A stretch of DNA of 64,000 nucleotides from Hydractinia symbiolongicarpus. Taxonomy: Eukaryota; Cnidaria; Hydrozoa; Anthoathecata; Hydractiniidae. Location: contig NC_079881.1 in NCBI RefSeq assembly GCF_029227915.1, positions 18,697,501 to 18,761,500 of the forward strand, in the 5' to 3' direction. Each line of letters begins with the position of its first letter. Within the stretch, counting starts at the first letter, position 1. The position numbers and the translations under genes were made by a program. Below are positions 45,601 through 55,974 of this stretch, piece after piece. The notes under the pieces were generated by a model. That model was not told the DNA's origin and ran no database searches. It saw only the letters and a program-made list of their open reading frames with translations.

Positions 45601-46780
45601 TGTTCCCAGTCACTAGATATCTGGATATCGAGATAAGGATTAGATGAGAAAAAACTTTCAACAAATTTATTGTCCTTAACCAGAGGTTCTCCATTAGAAA
45701 CCTTTTCAGGTGCAAGGTTAGGATTTCGTTATTTCTCGTAATCCTTGTTACCCTAGTGCTCTCTTGGTGCAGGGAACATTGTGGGCAAAACCATTTATTT
45801 TTATTCACCAGATTTTAGGAATCTAAAATTCTGTTAACTGATAATTGGACGCTTGAAAACGGTGACAGTGTTAAGATGTACCGATTTTTAACAGTAACTG
45901 AAGAACAGAGACAGGTGTTACAGCTAACTCACACGATACTTCTGTCGACATGTTCTGAGACGCACTTACCGAGAACCCTTTTAATTCATCAAAGACAAGA
46001 AGTAACATCTTTGCCACATTTTGCTGAGAATTGTATTGGAAAGTTGTATTTCTAGAAGAATGTATGTTACGTTCTAGGGCCTTGAGAAGTTGAAGGATCA
46101 ACGGGGGTCAAAGAACGGTTTAGTATGGTCATGTTAAGAGCAATCGCCACTCGAAAGCACTCTGGGACCATAAAGATGGAATAGTACTTAGTGCTTGTAA
46201 AATAACATTGGCATAGCACGTATTGCCTTAGTTGACAAAACCTGCATTAATGAAATTGTCTTTGTTTTAGCACTAAACGAATGGGTTAGAAATTTGGAAA
46301 CAAAAAACCCCATGAAACGGGCTAGCTTTACAAATATGACTTCAGTAAGTTAGCATGATGGTCTTAGTCCTTTCAGAAAAATCCACTTTTTTAGAGAAAA
46401 TGTATCTAGTTTCGTCAAAAAAGACTCTCGGAGAACTAATTTTTCAGAAAACGTAAGAAAAAGTGGATAAGCTAAAAGCAAAAAGAAGAAAAGTAGACTT
46501 CTCCACCAAAGTAATCCCTAACAATAAATATCGCGAAAAGCTATTACGATATAAAGAGGAAAACATAAAAAAGGAACAGGCAGGATACTAAGAGCAGAAG
46601 CAAAAGCAAACAAACTGAAGAAACCAGTCAAAGCTCCAACACGGAAACAAATAACTTTCGATGGTAATGAAGAGTACAGTGATACAGCGATAACGACGAA
46701 GATGATTAAGTTGACGACGTATCTGTAATGGAAAGTGAAAGTGAGTCGGAAGAAAACGAAAAAGAAAAATGATAATAATA
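42655..46780 (+). pseudogene. Decayed multi-part gene with C2H2 zinc fingers
   Basis: Scattered coding-like blocks on the plus strand: an exon-like 42655-42780 (acceptor tttttaag, frame containing PETIPGVGVILKVLDIDYG, donor gtaata), a block at 42994-43090 with an in-frame stop, an ORF at 43403-43714 (PCLHITLGVYLKLFN), and 44047-44331 with two C2H2 fingers (FVSCSCNKLFTHESNVTRH and FQCSQCPKSFDYPSRLNLH). A frameshifted continuation follows to about 44470, then a fragment near 44575 (RGRHGLSQEKKTVYDTW) and a basic stretch near 46450. I recall similar multi-copy ORFs in cnidarians with no assigned function; a mobile-element origin is possible. The stops and frame changes indicate decay. Boundaries are approximate. 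Confidence 0.4.
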
Positions 46781-47539
46781 ATTTACCCCTCCCTGACTAC
46801 ATATGAGACAGTGAAAAGTTAAGAAGTAACAAATTCTGAGAAAACAAGTGTGATGTTTTTGTCATTTTTGTGATTTTTTATTAAAGGGGAATTAAGCCCA
46901 AATTTTTTTTCTTCGGAAATATCTTTTACAAACCCTACTTATTTTGATGGTATATAAAAAAAATTGAAATTCTTTGAATTTACATCCCTTTTCTTAACTT
47001 TTTTTAAGTTGACAACAGTAATCGCATGTTTAAATCTAAAAAATCTGCGATGGAGATCTATGACGTATTTTACGCTCATTTCAATTTTTTGATCTCTTCA
47101 TCTTTTTTAAAGTTGTTTACACAATGTGAACAAACGTAACAGCGTATTTGTTGATGTTATCTTTCTTCCAAAAACGATGCCTACTTGTAAAGCTTATGGC
47201 TGTAGAAATAGTACTGGGAAAGGAGAGGTGAAGAAGTCTTTTTTTATGATTCCTCGACCGAACAGTAACGAAGAAAAGTTGCGTTGTTTGAGATGGATAA
47301 ACAACATGGGTCGTCTCGATGTGAACATCAATACGTTGAAATTTGGTAAAGACGCTGTGTTATGCGAAGATCATTTTCACCCAGATTGTTTAAAAAAAGA
47401 AATAACATTGCCGGAATATTTTACGAAAAGAAAAAAGAAAGAGTTAGTACCGGGGGCAGTGCCAACAAAATTTTCGCACAAAACATACGATGAAATAAAC
47501 ATGGACGGCACAAAACATTTACAGCAACGAAAATTATCT

Positions 47540-47689
47540 TGTGATATCTGCGTTGCCTCTCGCGCACGCGGAGCTTACATGCCTTCCGACATCGCCTTTG
47601 CTTTTATATTTTGTTACGGATCTGTAGGTCATTGTTTAGGAGATCGTAAGATGGACCTGAAAAGTAAACATATGTTTTGAATCATCACA
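47540..47689 (+). repeat. 5' LTR
   Basis: 150 bp, TG...CA ends with a 6-bp terminal inverted repeat (TGTGAT/ATCACA). Identical by eye to the 3' LTR. Such short LTRs occur in some animal Ty3/Gypsy lineages. Confidence 0.96.
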
Positions 47690-47690
47690 C

Positions 47691-47708
47691 TGGCGCTGCG
47701 AGTTTATC
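47691..47708 (+). promoter_or_regulatory. Putative primer binding site
   Basis: Begins TGG one base after the 5' LTR (TGGCGCTGCGAG), as expected for annealing to a tRNA 3' CCA end. The tRNA was not identified. Confidence 0.6.
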
Positions 47709-47850
47709 TTTGTTAATCCTGACGAATCTCCCTACATACAGGACAATTTTACTTTTTCTACTTCCTTTGTGATATCTAGAACGATATTATTCAATTATTT
47801 CTGCTTACCCACTTCGAGAGCTAGCCACAGAGACGTGTTGTGTTTACATT

Positions 47851-50800
47851 ATGGCTAGGGCAGTGGACATCAGTTGTCCTCCACACTTTGATACAAATGG
47901 CGACGTTACTAGTCTAGGCACCCGCTGGAAGAGGTGGAGAAATGGGTTTGACCTGTATTTAGTAGCTGCAGGTATTACCGATACCACCCAGAAGAAAGCT
48001 CTTCTGTTACACTGTGCGGGTGAAGATTTACGTGAACTTTTTGACACGTTACCTGAGCCAGAGGCCGCAGATGGCCAAAATGATTATGTTAAAGCATGTA
48101 CTGCATTAGATACATATTTTCTTCCGAAGAAAAACAAACGCTACGAACGTCATGTATTTCGTACATGTGCCCAAAAGGAGTCAGAATCTATCTCACAATA
48201 TGTCACACGTTTGCGAACACTGGCGAAAACATGTGAGTTCAGAGACATAGATGACGAGATAGTTGATCAAGTTATTGAAAAATGTACATCACGTAAACTC
48301 CGAAAACGCCTTTTAAAGGAGAGTGAGTTAACTTTGGTAAAACTATGCGACATTGCAACAATAATGGAAGCTGCTGATCACCAAGTGGCACAGTATACCA
48401 AATCGACCCTTAGTCGCAACCAAGAAGATGAAGATTCTGAGCAAGATGATGTAAATTTTATCTCAAGAAAGATAAAACGCACCGGTCTAAGAAAAAGTGG
48501 AATTGCTAAAACACCACCTACAATTCACACAGGACCGTCGCAGAATAATCAACCGTACTGTTACCGGTGTGGTAAAAAAGATCATCGTGCAGACAAATGC
48601 ATTGTTACAAAAGGAAAGTCTTGTCACAAATGCGGAATACAGGGACATTTTAGCAATGTATGTCGATCAACTAAGGCAACTGTTCGCTATGTCACTGCTG
48701 ATACCTCCTCCTCGGATGATGATTTTGTGTTAGCCATCGACAATGACCCTAACTGTCCCAACCATAAAAATTCCATGTACCCAGTAGATGTAGATGGACA
48801 ACGTGTCAATGTGCTCATAGACAGTGGAAGTACCATCAATGTAATCAGCAAAAGCACCCTAAGTGCACTAAAATTAAAGTCACCTATCCTTCCATACCAC
48901 AAGAAAGTTTTTGCTTTTGGTGCGTCGTCACCGCTCAAAGTTAATGGCTGCATATGGGTTGTCGTTGGTGCTGGAGAGAAAGTCGTGTCTACCAGATTTG
49001 TTGTTGTACCACAATCTTCTGTCACCATATTGGGTGTGGAAACTGCTTGCAAATTGGACCTACTCCGAGTTGGCCCAGGTGGAACCATGAACGACAAGGT
49101 GAACCACATCTCTACCTCCGAGGACGGTGTATTAAAACAACTGCTTTGCAATTATGGTGACAGGTTTGAGGGCCTTGGAAAACTGAAAGATGTCAACCTC
49201 AAAATCCAAATAGATCCCACGGTAACTCCAGTCGCACAGAAAGCCAGACGTCTACCGATCCTAATGCAGCAACAACTGGACATGGAATTAGAAAAACTCT
49301 TAGAACTCGGTGTCATCGAGCCCATAGAATCACCACCATCATGGGTTAATCCCCTTGTGATCGTACCTAAGAAAACAACTTCTGATGGCATACGTATGTG
49401 TGTTGACATGCGTGTTGCAAACACCGCAGTCATAAGAGAACCGTATCAGATACCAACTCTGGAAGAAGTGCTGCATGAGTTCAACGGGTGCACAGTGTTC
49501 ACAAAGCTGGACCTGAACAAGGGATACCACCAAATTGCTCTAGACGAGGCTAGCAGAGACCTTACGGCCTTTGCAACACACCGTGGTATATTCAGATTCA
49601 CAAGGCTGATATATGGAATCGCCTCTGCCGCTGAACAGTATCAACGAGAATTGGAACTTGCACTATCAGGACTATCTAAAGTACGTAACATCTCAGATGA
49701 TATCATTATTGGTGGCACTAGTAATCAAGATCTACTGGATCGCATGCAATGCGTATTTGAGCGTCTCCGAGAGAAAAATCTCACAGTAAACCTAAAGAAA
49801 TGCGAGTTTCTGAAGACTGAGCTTATCTACATGGGTCATAAGTTGTCAAAAGATGGAATTGCACCGGATGAGAGGAAAGTAAAAGCTATAGCTGACCTCA
49901 AACCACCAACTAATGTGAAAGAATTGCAATCCTTTCTCGGCATGGTGACATACTGCTCCAAATTCTTACCACACTTCTCAACTGTGACTGCACCATTGCG
50001 TCAACTACTCAGCAAAGACACCAAATAGAGCTGGGGTGATGCGCAACGACAAGCGTTCAATGATCTTACGATCATGCTGTTATCCAGTGCGACACTTGCT
50101 TACTATCAACCTGACGCATACACCGAAATCTTTACTGATGCATCCCCTGTTGGGCTTGGCGCAGTTATAATGCAACGTCAGCCAGATGGTATCTTAAAAC
50201 CAATTGGATATGCCAGTCGCTCACTACTAAATGCAGAGACAAGATATAGCCAGATTGAAAAGGAGTGCTTGGCTATCCTATTCGCAATAGAGCGGTTTCG
50301 AATCTATCTTTATGGTATAGAATTTGTTGTTAAAACCGACCACAAGCCGCTAGTGACAATGTTCTCCCCTCGTAGGAAACAGCTTCCACCACGCATTGAA
50401 CGCTGGGTTATGAGACTCATGCCATACGCATTCAAGGTTGAGTATCACCCAGGCAGAACCAATGGAGCAGATTACCTGTCACGGTCAAACCCTATGCAAG
50501 ACAATACACCATCGCACCAAATGACTGAGGAATTTGTCAACTTTATTCAAAGTAAACAACTACCAGCTGCCATACCAAAGAAAGACATTCGTGATGCACA
50601 GAATGATGATCCTGCCATTGCCCTCATTAAGAAACACCTTGCATCTGGAACCATTCCAAAATTGGATGTTATTAAAGAGTTTTATCCCTCACGTTTGCAA
50701 CTATCCATTGTCAATGACATTCTCATGTTTGCCAACAAAATTGTCATCCCGCCAACCCTGCGAGAAAGCATCATCTCCATTGCACATGAAGGACATCAGG

Positions 50801-51969
50801 GACAAGTACGCACAAAACAACGTCTGCGGAAAAAAGTATGGTGGCCACGCATGGGCTCCTCGGTTGAAGCCCACATTAAGTCATGTCATGGATGTCAAGT
50901 CACCGCTGGTGCACAAATCAAAACTCCAGTAGTAATGACAGAAATACCTGATTCAGCTTGGTTGATTTTGGGTTGTGACCTTTGCGGTCCGTTCCCTACT
51001 GGTAAACACCTGCTAGTATGCATTGATTATTACAGCAGATATCCCGAGGTAGAGATTATCCGCCGAATAACTGCTGCTAATATCGTTGACAAACTTCGTA
51101 AAATGTTTTGTCGTTATGGTGCGCCAGAGATAATAGTGACCGACAATGGACCACAATTCCGGAGCAATACAGATTTCGCTACTTTGATGAAAGAATTTGG
51201 GGTGGAGCACCGCAAAGTTACCCCATACCATCCCGAGGCAAATGGTGAGGTTGAAAGGTTCAACAGAAATCTGAAGAAAACCATCCAAGCTGCAATTGCT
51301 GAAAATCAGAACTGGCGAACTGCCCTCCAGAATTACCTATTAGCATACCGTACCACACCGCACGCAACCACTGGTGCCACTCCTGCAGAGCTTCTGTTTA
51401 ACAGACCGGTTAAAGACAAGCTACCAGCCTCAACCACAAGTTCCAAAAAGCCCATGTCTGTCGTTAAAAACCGAGACCGCATCCAAAAAGAGAGAATCAC
51501 GAAATATGCAGACAAACGCAACAATGCTCGCAGTCATGTCATCCAACCTGGGCAAAAGGTTCTCGTGGCCAATCAGTCAACACATCGCAACAAACTTACC
51601 CCTAGATGGCGCGATGAACCTTGTACTGTTTCTGCTGTAAAAGGAAATGCAATTTTCATTGAAGACGGTACAAAAACTATGATGCGCACTTCCTCTCACG
51701 TCAAACCCTACTTCATGCAAAATAACCAGCGGTCAAATAAACGACATCTTCAACAACCGACAGTGACAACCGATTCTGCAACAGAAAGCTCTGATGACGA
51801 TTTTGACCTGCCACCAACTGTAAACGACCCTAGGAACGAAACCGACTTGACGTCATCTGATGATACCGTTGTCACAGAAAGCCCATCCAGTGACGAGACC
51901 ATTGCGTATGGCGAGGAAGAGGTGAATGATGAAGAACTCTTCGTTCCAAATAGAAACACACGTACTTGA
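47851..51969 (+). pseudogene. gag-pol: gag-pol of the Ty3/Gypsy element, one in-frame stop
   Basis: One reading frame of 1372 codons is interrupted by a single TAG at 50026. Gag is N-terminal, with two CCHC knuckles (Cys from residue 237 and 258). The aspartic protease has LIDSGST (Asp324). The RT has the catalytic box as SDD (residues 615-617). RNase H begins after the stop (TDASPVGLGAV). Integrase has the HHCC zinc finger and D1043, D1098, E1135 (last spacing typical of D35E). No frameshift separates gag and pol. The tail is acidic and Ser/Asp-rich. The stop lies in the RT-RNase H linker, not where programmed readthrough is normally found, so it is probably a nonsense mutation. Otherwise the frame is intact. 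Confidence 0.92.
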
Positions 51970-52173
51970 AACGTTAAACCACCACCTCGTTTCAAAGATT
52001 TCGTTACTGCGTAACTACGAACACATGAACTTTATTTTGGAACTGCAAGACTTTATGTTTGTAGCTTGGTGGTAGTTGGGCAGCGTCGCTATGCCTCAAC
52101 TAGCCAGTTGTTGTGCTTTGCTGGTGCACATAGTCTTATGTTGATATTTAATTCTACTAGGAACCATTTTGTT

Positions 52174-52186
52174 AAGTTGGGAGAGA
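52174..52186 (+). promoter_or_regulatory. Polypurine tract
   Basis: aagttgggagaga lies directly before the 3' LTR: the expected plus-strand priming site. Confidence 0.8.
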
Positions 52187-52336
52187 TGTGATATCTGCGT
52201 TGCCTCTCGCGCACGCGGAGCTTACATGCCTTCCGACATCGCCTTTGCTTTTATATTTTGTTACGGATCTGTAGGTCATTGTTTAGGAGATCGTAAGATG
52301 GACCTGAAAAGTAAACATATGTTTTGAATCATCACA
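52187..52336 (+). repeat. 3' LTR
   Basis: 150 bp, identical by eye to the 5' LTR, followed by the TATCT duplication. Confidence 0.96.
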
Positions 52337-54799
52337 TATCTGTTAGACGAAGTGAAGAATTAGCACGTTCTGAAGTTGGTCACTTTTTTCTAACATATAA
52401 TTACATCAGTTTTCTTTCTATTTTTTATCTAGACTACCTCTGGAGTGTTTTCAAATGATATTGTTTAGGTCCTGTTTACACTGAGTTGTATTTAATTTTG
52501 TGTTTTACAGCTTATCGGCCATCTGCTAACGGAAAAGGAAGTTTCTCAAAACGAAACTGTGAATGTTCAAACAAATCCAACTTTGGTTGAAGAAGAAACC
52601 ATCATGATCATAAATGTGAAGGATGTAAGTCACGCTGTAACTGATTTTGATTTGTTGCAACTTTTTTTTCGGTAAAACTTAGTTATTTTATCTTTCAAGA
52701 TTATTGAACCAACCCACAAGAACGTTGAAGTTCAATGTGAAATATCACTAAGCGACTTAAACAGAAGCTGTCAAACTGATCGGTTAGAATCATGTGACTT
52801 TGAAGCGCAAGCTCCCGAGTATTATTCCATTTCTGCTAATTACGTTGCTGTGGTAAACGATCACGCATATTCCAAAGAAAAAACTGTTTGCTCCACTCCT
52901 TCTAAAAGAAAGCACGTTTGTGAGGACGTCTCACTCTCTCCTATAAACTCGTCATTACAATCTTTACCAACTGACGATGAAAAAGACTCTGATTACATCG
53001 CTGAAAGTGCAGAAGAGTCAATCAATATTAGTGATGCTCATGAAACCGAACGAAGCATTTTAAAAGAAAAGAAATTTGTTGTTTTCGAAAGCCTGCTAGA
53101 TGAAATATTTAACTTACTGCTCTGTCGTTCATGTGATGGAACCGCAACCAGTATCGAAAAGCGTGAGCAGGGAACGTGTGTACTATACAAAGGGTATTGC
53201 ATCAATGAGCATGTGGTTTTTGACTGGAAAAGTCAACCCATGCTTGGAAAAATGCCAGCATTTAATTTGTTGCTATCCTCTGCAATATTTTGTTCAGGTA
53301 AAAAAAATCTTCTTTTGCATGCTGCATGATGATATGCAAACTTACAGCAGGCTATGCCATGTTTTCAAACGGGTTGAAAGCAACCTCATCTCTCGGACAT
53401 GTTGACTTTTTGTTATTTTCGCTGCTCATTCAGCACGCTGCAGTCTGGATCACCTAAAATCATATATTACCATTTTAGGAAACACATATGAAAGGGTGAA
53501 GAAAGTTGCGAATTTTTCTGGTTTAAATTTTGTCAATCAACGAACATACTATGATGTTCAGCGATCACTGATAATCCCAACTGTAAACGACCATTTCGTG
53601 AAAAATATTGCCAGTGCAAGAGAGGATAGTCGGGGAGAGAATGAAGCATGTCTTGGCGATGGCAGATTTGACTCACCTGGTAAATCTGCCAAGTATTGCA
53701 CATATAGTTTACAATCGTCAGCGTCTAACAAAATTGTTGCGACAACCACAATCCAAACAACAACCGGTAAAGGTTCGGCGCCCTTGGAGTTACAAGGCTT
53801 CAAAAATTGCCTTGGGCAGTTAAGTTCCGATAACTATCCTGTAGGAAGAGTTGCCACGGACCGAAACAGGCAAATCGCTAAATGGATACGTGAAAACAGG
53901 TTAGATATCATGCATCGGTATGATCCATGGCATTTTGCTAAGAACATCAAAGCCAAACTTAGACCACTAGTAAAACGAAAAGATAGGCGAATATTACAGG
54001 ATTGGATCAAACCAATAGGAAATCATCTTTTCTGGTGTGCCGAAAACTGCCAAGGTGACCCAGAGCTGCTGGTGCAAATGTGGAAGTCGATACTTCAACA
54101 TGTTACGAATAAACATAATTTCGCGAAGCAATATCCCAAGTATCCCAGGTGCCGACACGAAGCCTATTCTAGTGCTGAGGCACGAAAGAAGAAGTGGATT
54201 GAGAAACATTCGCCAGCGTATAATGCATTGGAAGAAATCGTCCTTGATAAAAAAAACTTGAAGGATATGGAACTTCTTTGCGAACCATACCACACAGGGG
54301 CGTGGAAGTTTTTCACTCACTAATAACAGCGTACGCACCAAAACGGCAACATTTCGAGTTGAATGTGATGAACGCCCGAGTGAAGTTGGCTATCTTGGAC
54401 CATAACAATAACGTTGGTCGAAAGCAGGCTGTTGTAAAATGCGCGCGTAAAGGGAGTCAGAAGGTCGGTGAAAAAAAGTGGAAGTTTGTCTCAAGCAAAT
54501 TGAATAAAGAGTGGGTCGCGAAACCTGTGAAAGAACCCAAGTCTTTCAGTTTTGTTGATGCGATAATGAATGACATAATTGAAAGAAAGGAGAGTGGGGT
54601 AAAGGTAAAGATCTCTGGTAAAGAAGTTGTAAACAAGCTTAGTCGACCACGTAACATTGCCCACACGGCCAGACCTGACACTTCGAAAATTTTAGAGAAA
54701 CGGAATTATGCAAAACGATTCAAAAAATAACTCTGGTCCGTTGTACTTTATTTCGCTTTTTTGTTGTTGTTATTGTTTGTTTAAAAATGTTAAGTCCCG

Positions 54800-55726
54800 T
54801 TATATGTCAACAAATTCTTTGAATCCAGTATATTTTCCATCTGAATCAGGAAATTCTTCCCTTATTTTCCGCACAACACAAGCTGGAATCACCACGCGAC
54901 ATCCTTTTCCAAGCCTTTCATAATAATGTACCCAGGCCGTGTACTGTCGGTAACTGGTGTACCTCATTTCCCTACAACGGAATGAAAGTTTATGTTATAG
55001 TGTAAACCAGGATAAAATATTCGAAAGAAATTATTTATTCATCAAAACTTCTTTGAAACAAATTGTTATTTGAGGCACATGGGCTCTCTCCTCCTTTTTA
55101 TTAGATATTCAAGGAATGACATTATTTTTAATTTAATTAAATAATCTGCGATTGTGTGTATTTTCATAGCGCATGGACCTGTAAGATTATAAAGCGAAAA
55201 GTGAGAAGATAAGAAGAACGTTTTATTTGTGTGTGACAATGAGAAATATGGTCTGTGAAAATATTTACGAGAAACATATTTTTTGAAGAAAGACTTACTT
55301 ATTAGGATATGTGGAGAGTTCGTTATATTTTTTCTGATATCGTCGATGTCGTATGCTGGCTGTCTCTAACACTGTGCGGTTCAAACATAAAATTTCAAAA
55401 TCCTTGTGCATCGTGATCCACTTGTTATCATTCAACTTGTCGTTCAATAAATTGAAAAATTCTTGGCAACACTTGCATTCCACAAGAGTGAAGCAATTAT
55501 AAATAACGCAACATGTACAAGTACACCAATGCAAATTTTCAAGTCTGCTTGAATTCAATTCGTCTTCATCTTCGCTATCACTAGATTTATAAGTCACTTT
55601 TTCAAGTTCTGCTTTGGAGTATTCAGGCTCATTCATGTAACATCCTGTTACAGACGTTTCGCTAGAGTCACTTGAATATTCTACTTCTGAAATAGGATAG
55701 TCAGAGCAGGAGCTTGAATTTTCCAT
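54800..55726 (-). CDS. P2X7 ballast-domain-like zinc-binding protein
   Basis: Two exons, 55299-55726 and 54800-54971, joined in phase; 199 residues from MENSSSCSDYP. The N-terminus is Ser/Asp/Glu-rich. The core is Cys-rich (HWCTCTCC, then VECKCCQEF), followed by ITMHKDFEILCLN. Exon 2 has YRQYTAW, LGKGCRVVIPACVV, IREEFPDSDGKYTGF. This order matches the cytosolic C-terminal ballast of vertebrate P2X7 receptors (human: YRCYATW, AILPSCC, IRKEFPKSEGQYSGF), a zinc- and guanine-nucleotide-binding domain. No channel part is present. Similar stand-alone domains are known in invertebrates. Its position within the TTAA-flanked transposon, convergent with the transposase, marks it as an accessory transposon gene. 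A minus-strand AATAAA lies at 54747-54752. The frame is intact; function in the element is unknown. Confidence 0.85.
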
Positions 55727-55974
55727 ATCTCGCTGCTTTCGCTCAGCGCAAGCTTATGCTTCTTCAGCGTAATATACGTCACGATATAACAGTCTGCAGA
55801 ATCAGCCATGGCCTCAGAAAATTTAAATGGCGCTTACCGTTCGCTCATAGAAGGGGTAACTTTTATATTAAAATCAATCCAAATAATATTTATTCAAAAT
55901 TTTGACCAGAATTTGGGAAACGAACATAATGTTAACCGAAATAATGCTATTTAAGTTTGAGGCTTAATTCCCCT

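Larger units (their letters stand above)
47540..52336 (+). mobile_element. Ty3/Gypsy LTR retrotransposon, recent insertion
   Basis: Two direct LTRs of 150 bp (47540-47689 and 52187-52336), identical by eye, start TGTGAT and end ATCACA. The target duplication TATCT is at 47535-47539 and 52337-52341. A likely primer binding site starts TGGCGCTGCGAG just after the 5' LTR, and a purine tract (aagttgggagaga) precedes the 3' LTR. The single gag-pol frame has the order protease, RT, RNase H, integrase, which defines Ty3/Gypsy. It is inserted in the THAP exon of the Kolobok-like element in the same orientation. Confidence 0.96.
47177..54730 (+). pseudogene. THAP-domain Kolobok-like transposase, interrupted
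   Basis: Exon 1 starts at ATG 47177 with a THAP zinc finger (MPTCKAYGCRN, then C-RW, LCEDHF). It is split by the LTR element at 47540-52336 and resumes to a donor at 52374/52375. Further exons: 52511-52624, 52700-53297, 53479-54730. The C-terminal half is transposase-like: Asp in DGRFDSPG (53658), Asp in ATDRN (53859), DPWH (53922), then HTG..., E and FHSL. A single-base loss near 54302, just before the expected catalytic Glu, moves the frame, so the reading continues in a second frame to 54730. With the retroelement insertion and the frameshift this copy is very unlikely to make active transposase. Family assignment rests on motifs and the TTAA ends. Confidence 0.85.
46885..55974. mobile_element. 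Kolobok-type DNA transposon with TTAA duplication
   Basis: The left end AGGGGAATTAAGCC (46885) and right end GGCTTAATTCCCCT (to 55974) are exact inverses and are followed by further partial identity. TTAA flanks both sides (46881-46884, 55975-55978). The TTAA target, a THAP-domain transposase and a DxxH motif between the second Asp and the Glu together fit the Kolobok superfamily. Without the nested LTR element the transposon is about 4.29 kb. It carries two convergent genes: the transposase (plus) and a P2X7-ballast-like protein (minus), with stops only about 70 bp apart. Confidence 0.88.

Noticed and set aside
47126-47176. Upstream in-frame extension of the THAP ORF
   Set aside because: It begins at GTG, not ATG; THAP proteins start directly before the first zinc-ligand Cys, as at ATG 47177.
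50026-50028. Programmed gag-pol readthrough stop
   Set aside because: The TAG lies between RT and RNase H, far downstream of the gag-pol junction.
53100-53405. Alternative-frame ORF over exon 3 of the Kolobok-like transposase
   Set aside because: The overlapping frame has the coding continuity and proper splice phases; this one is a shadow.
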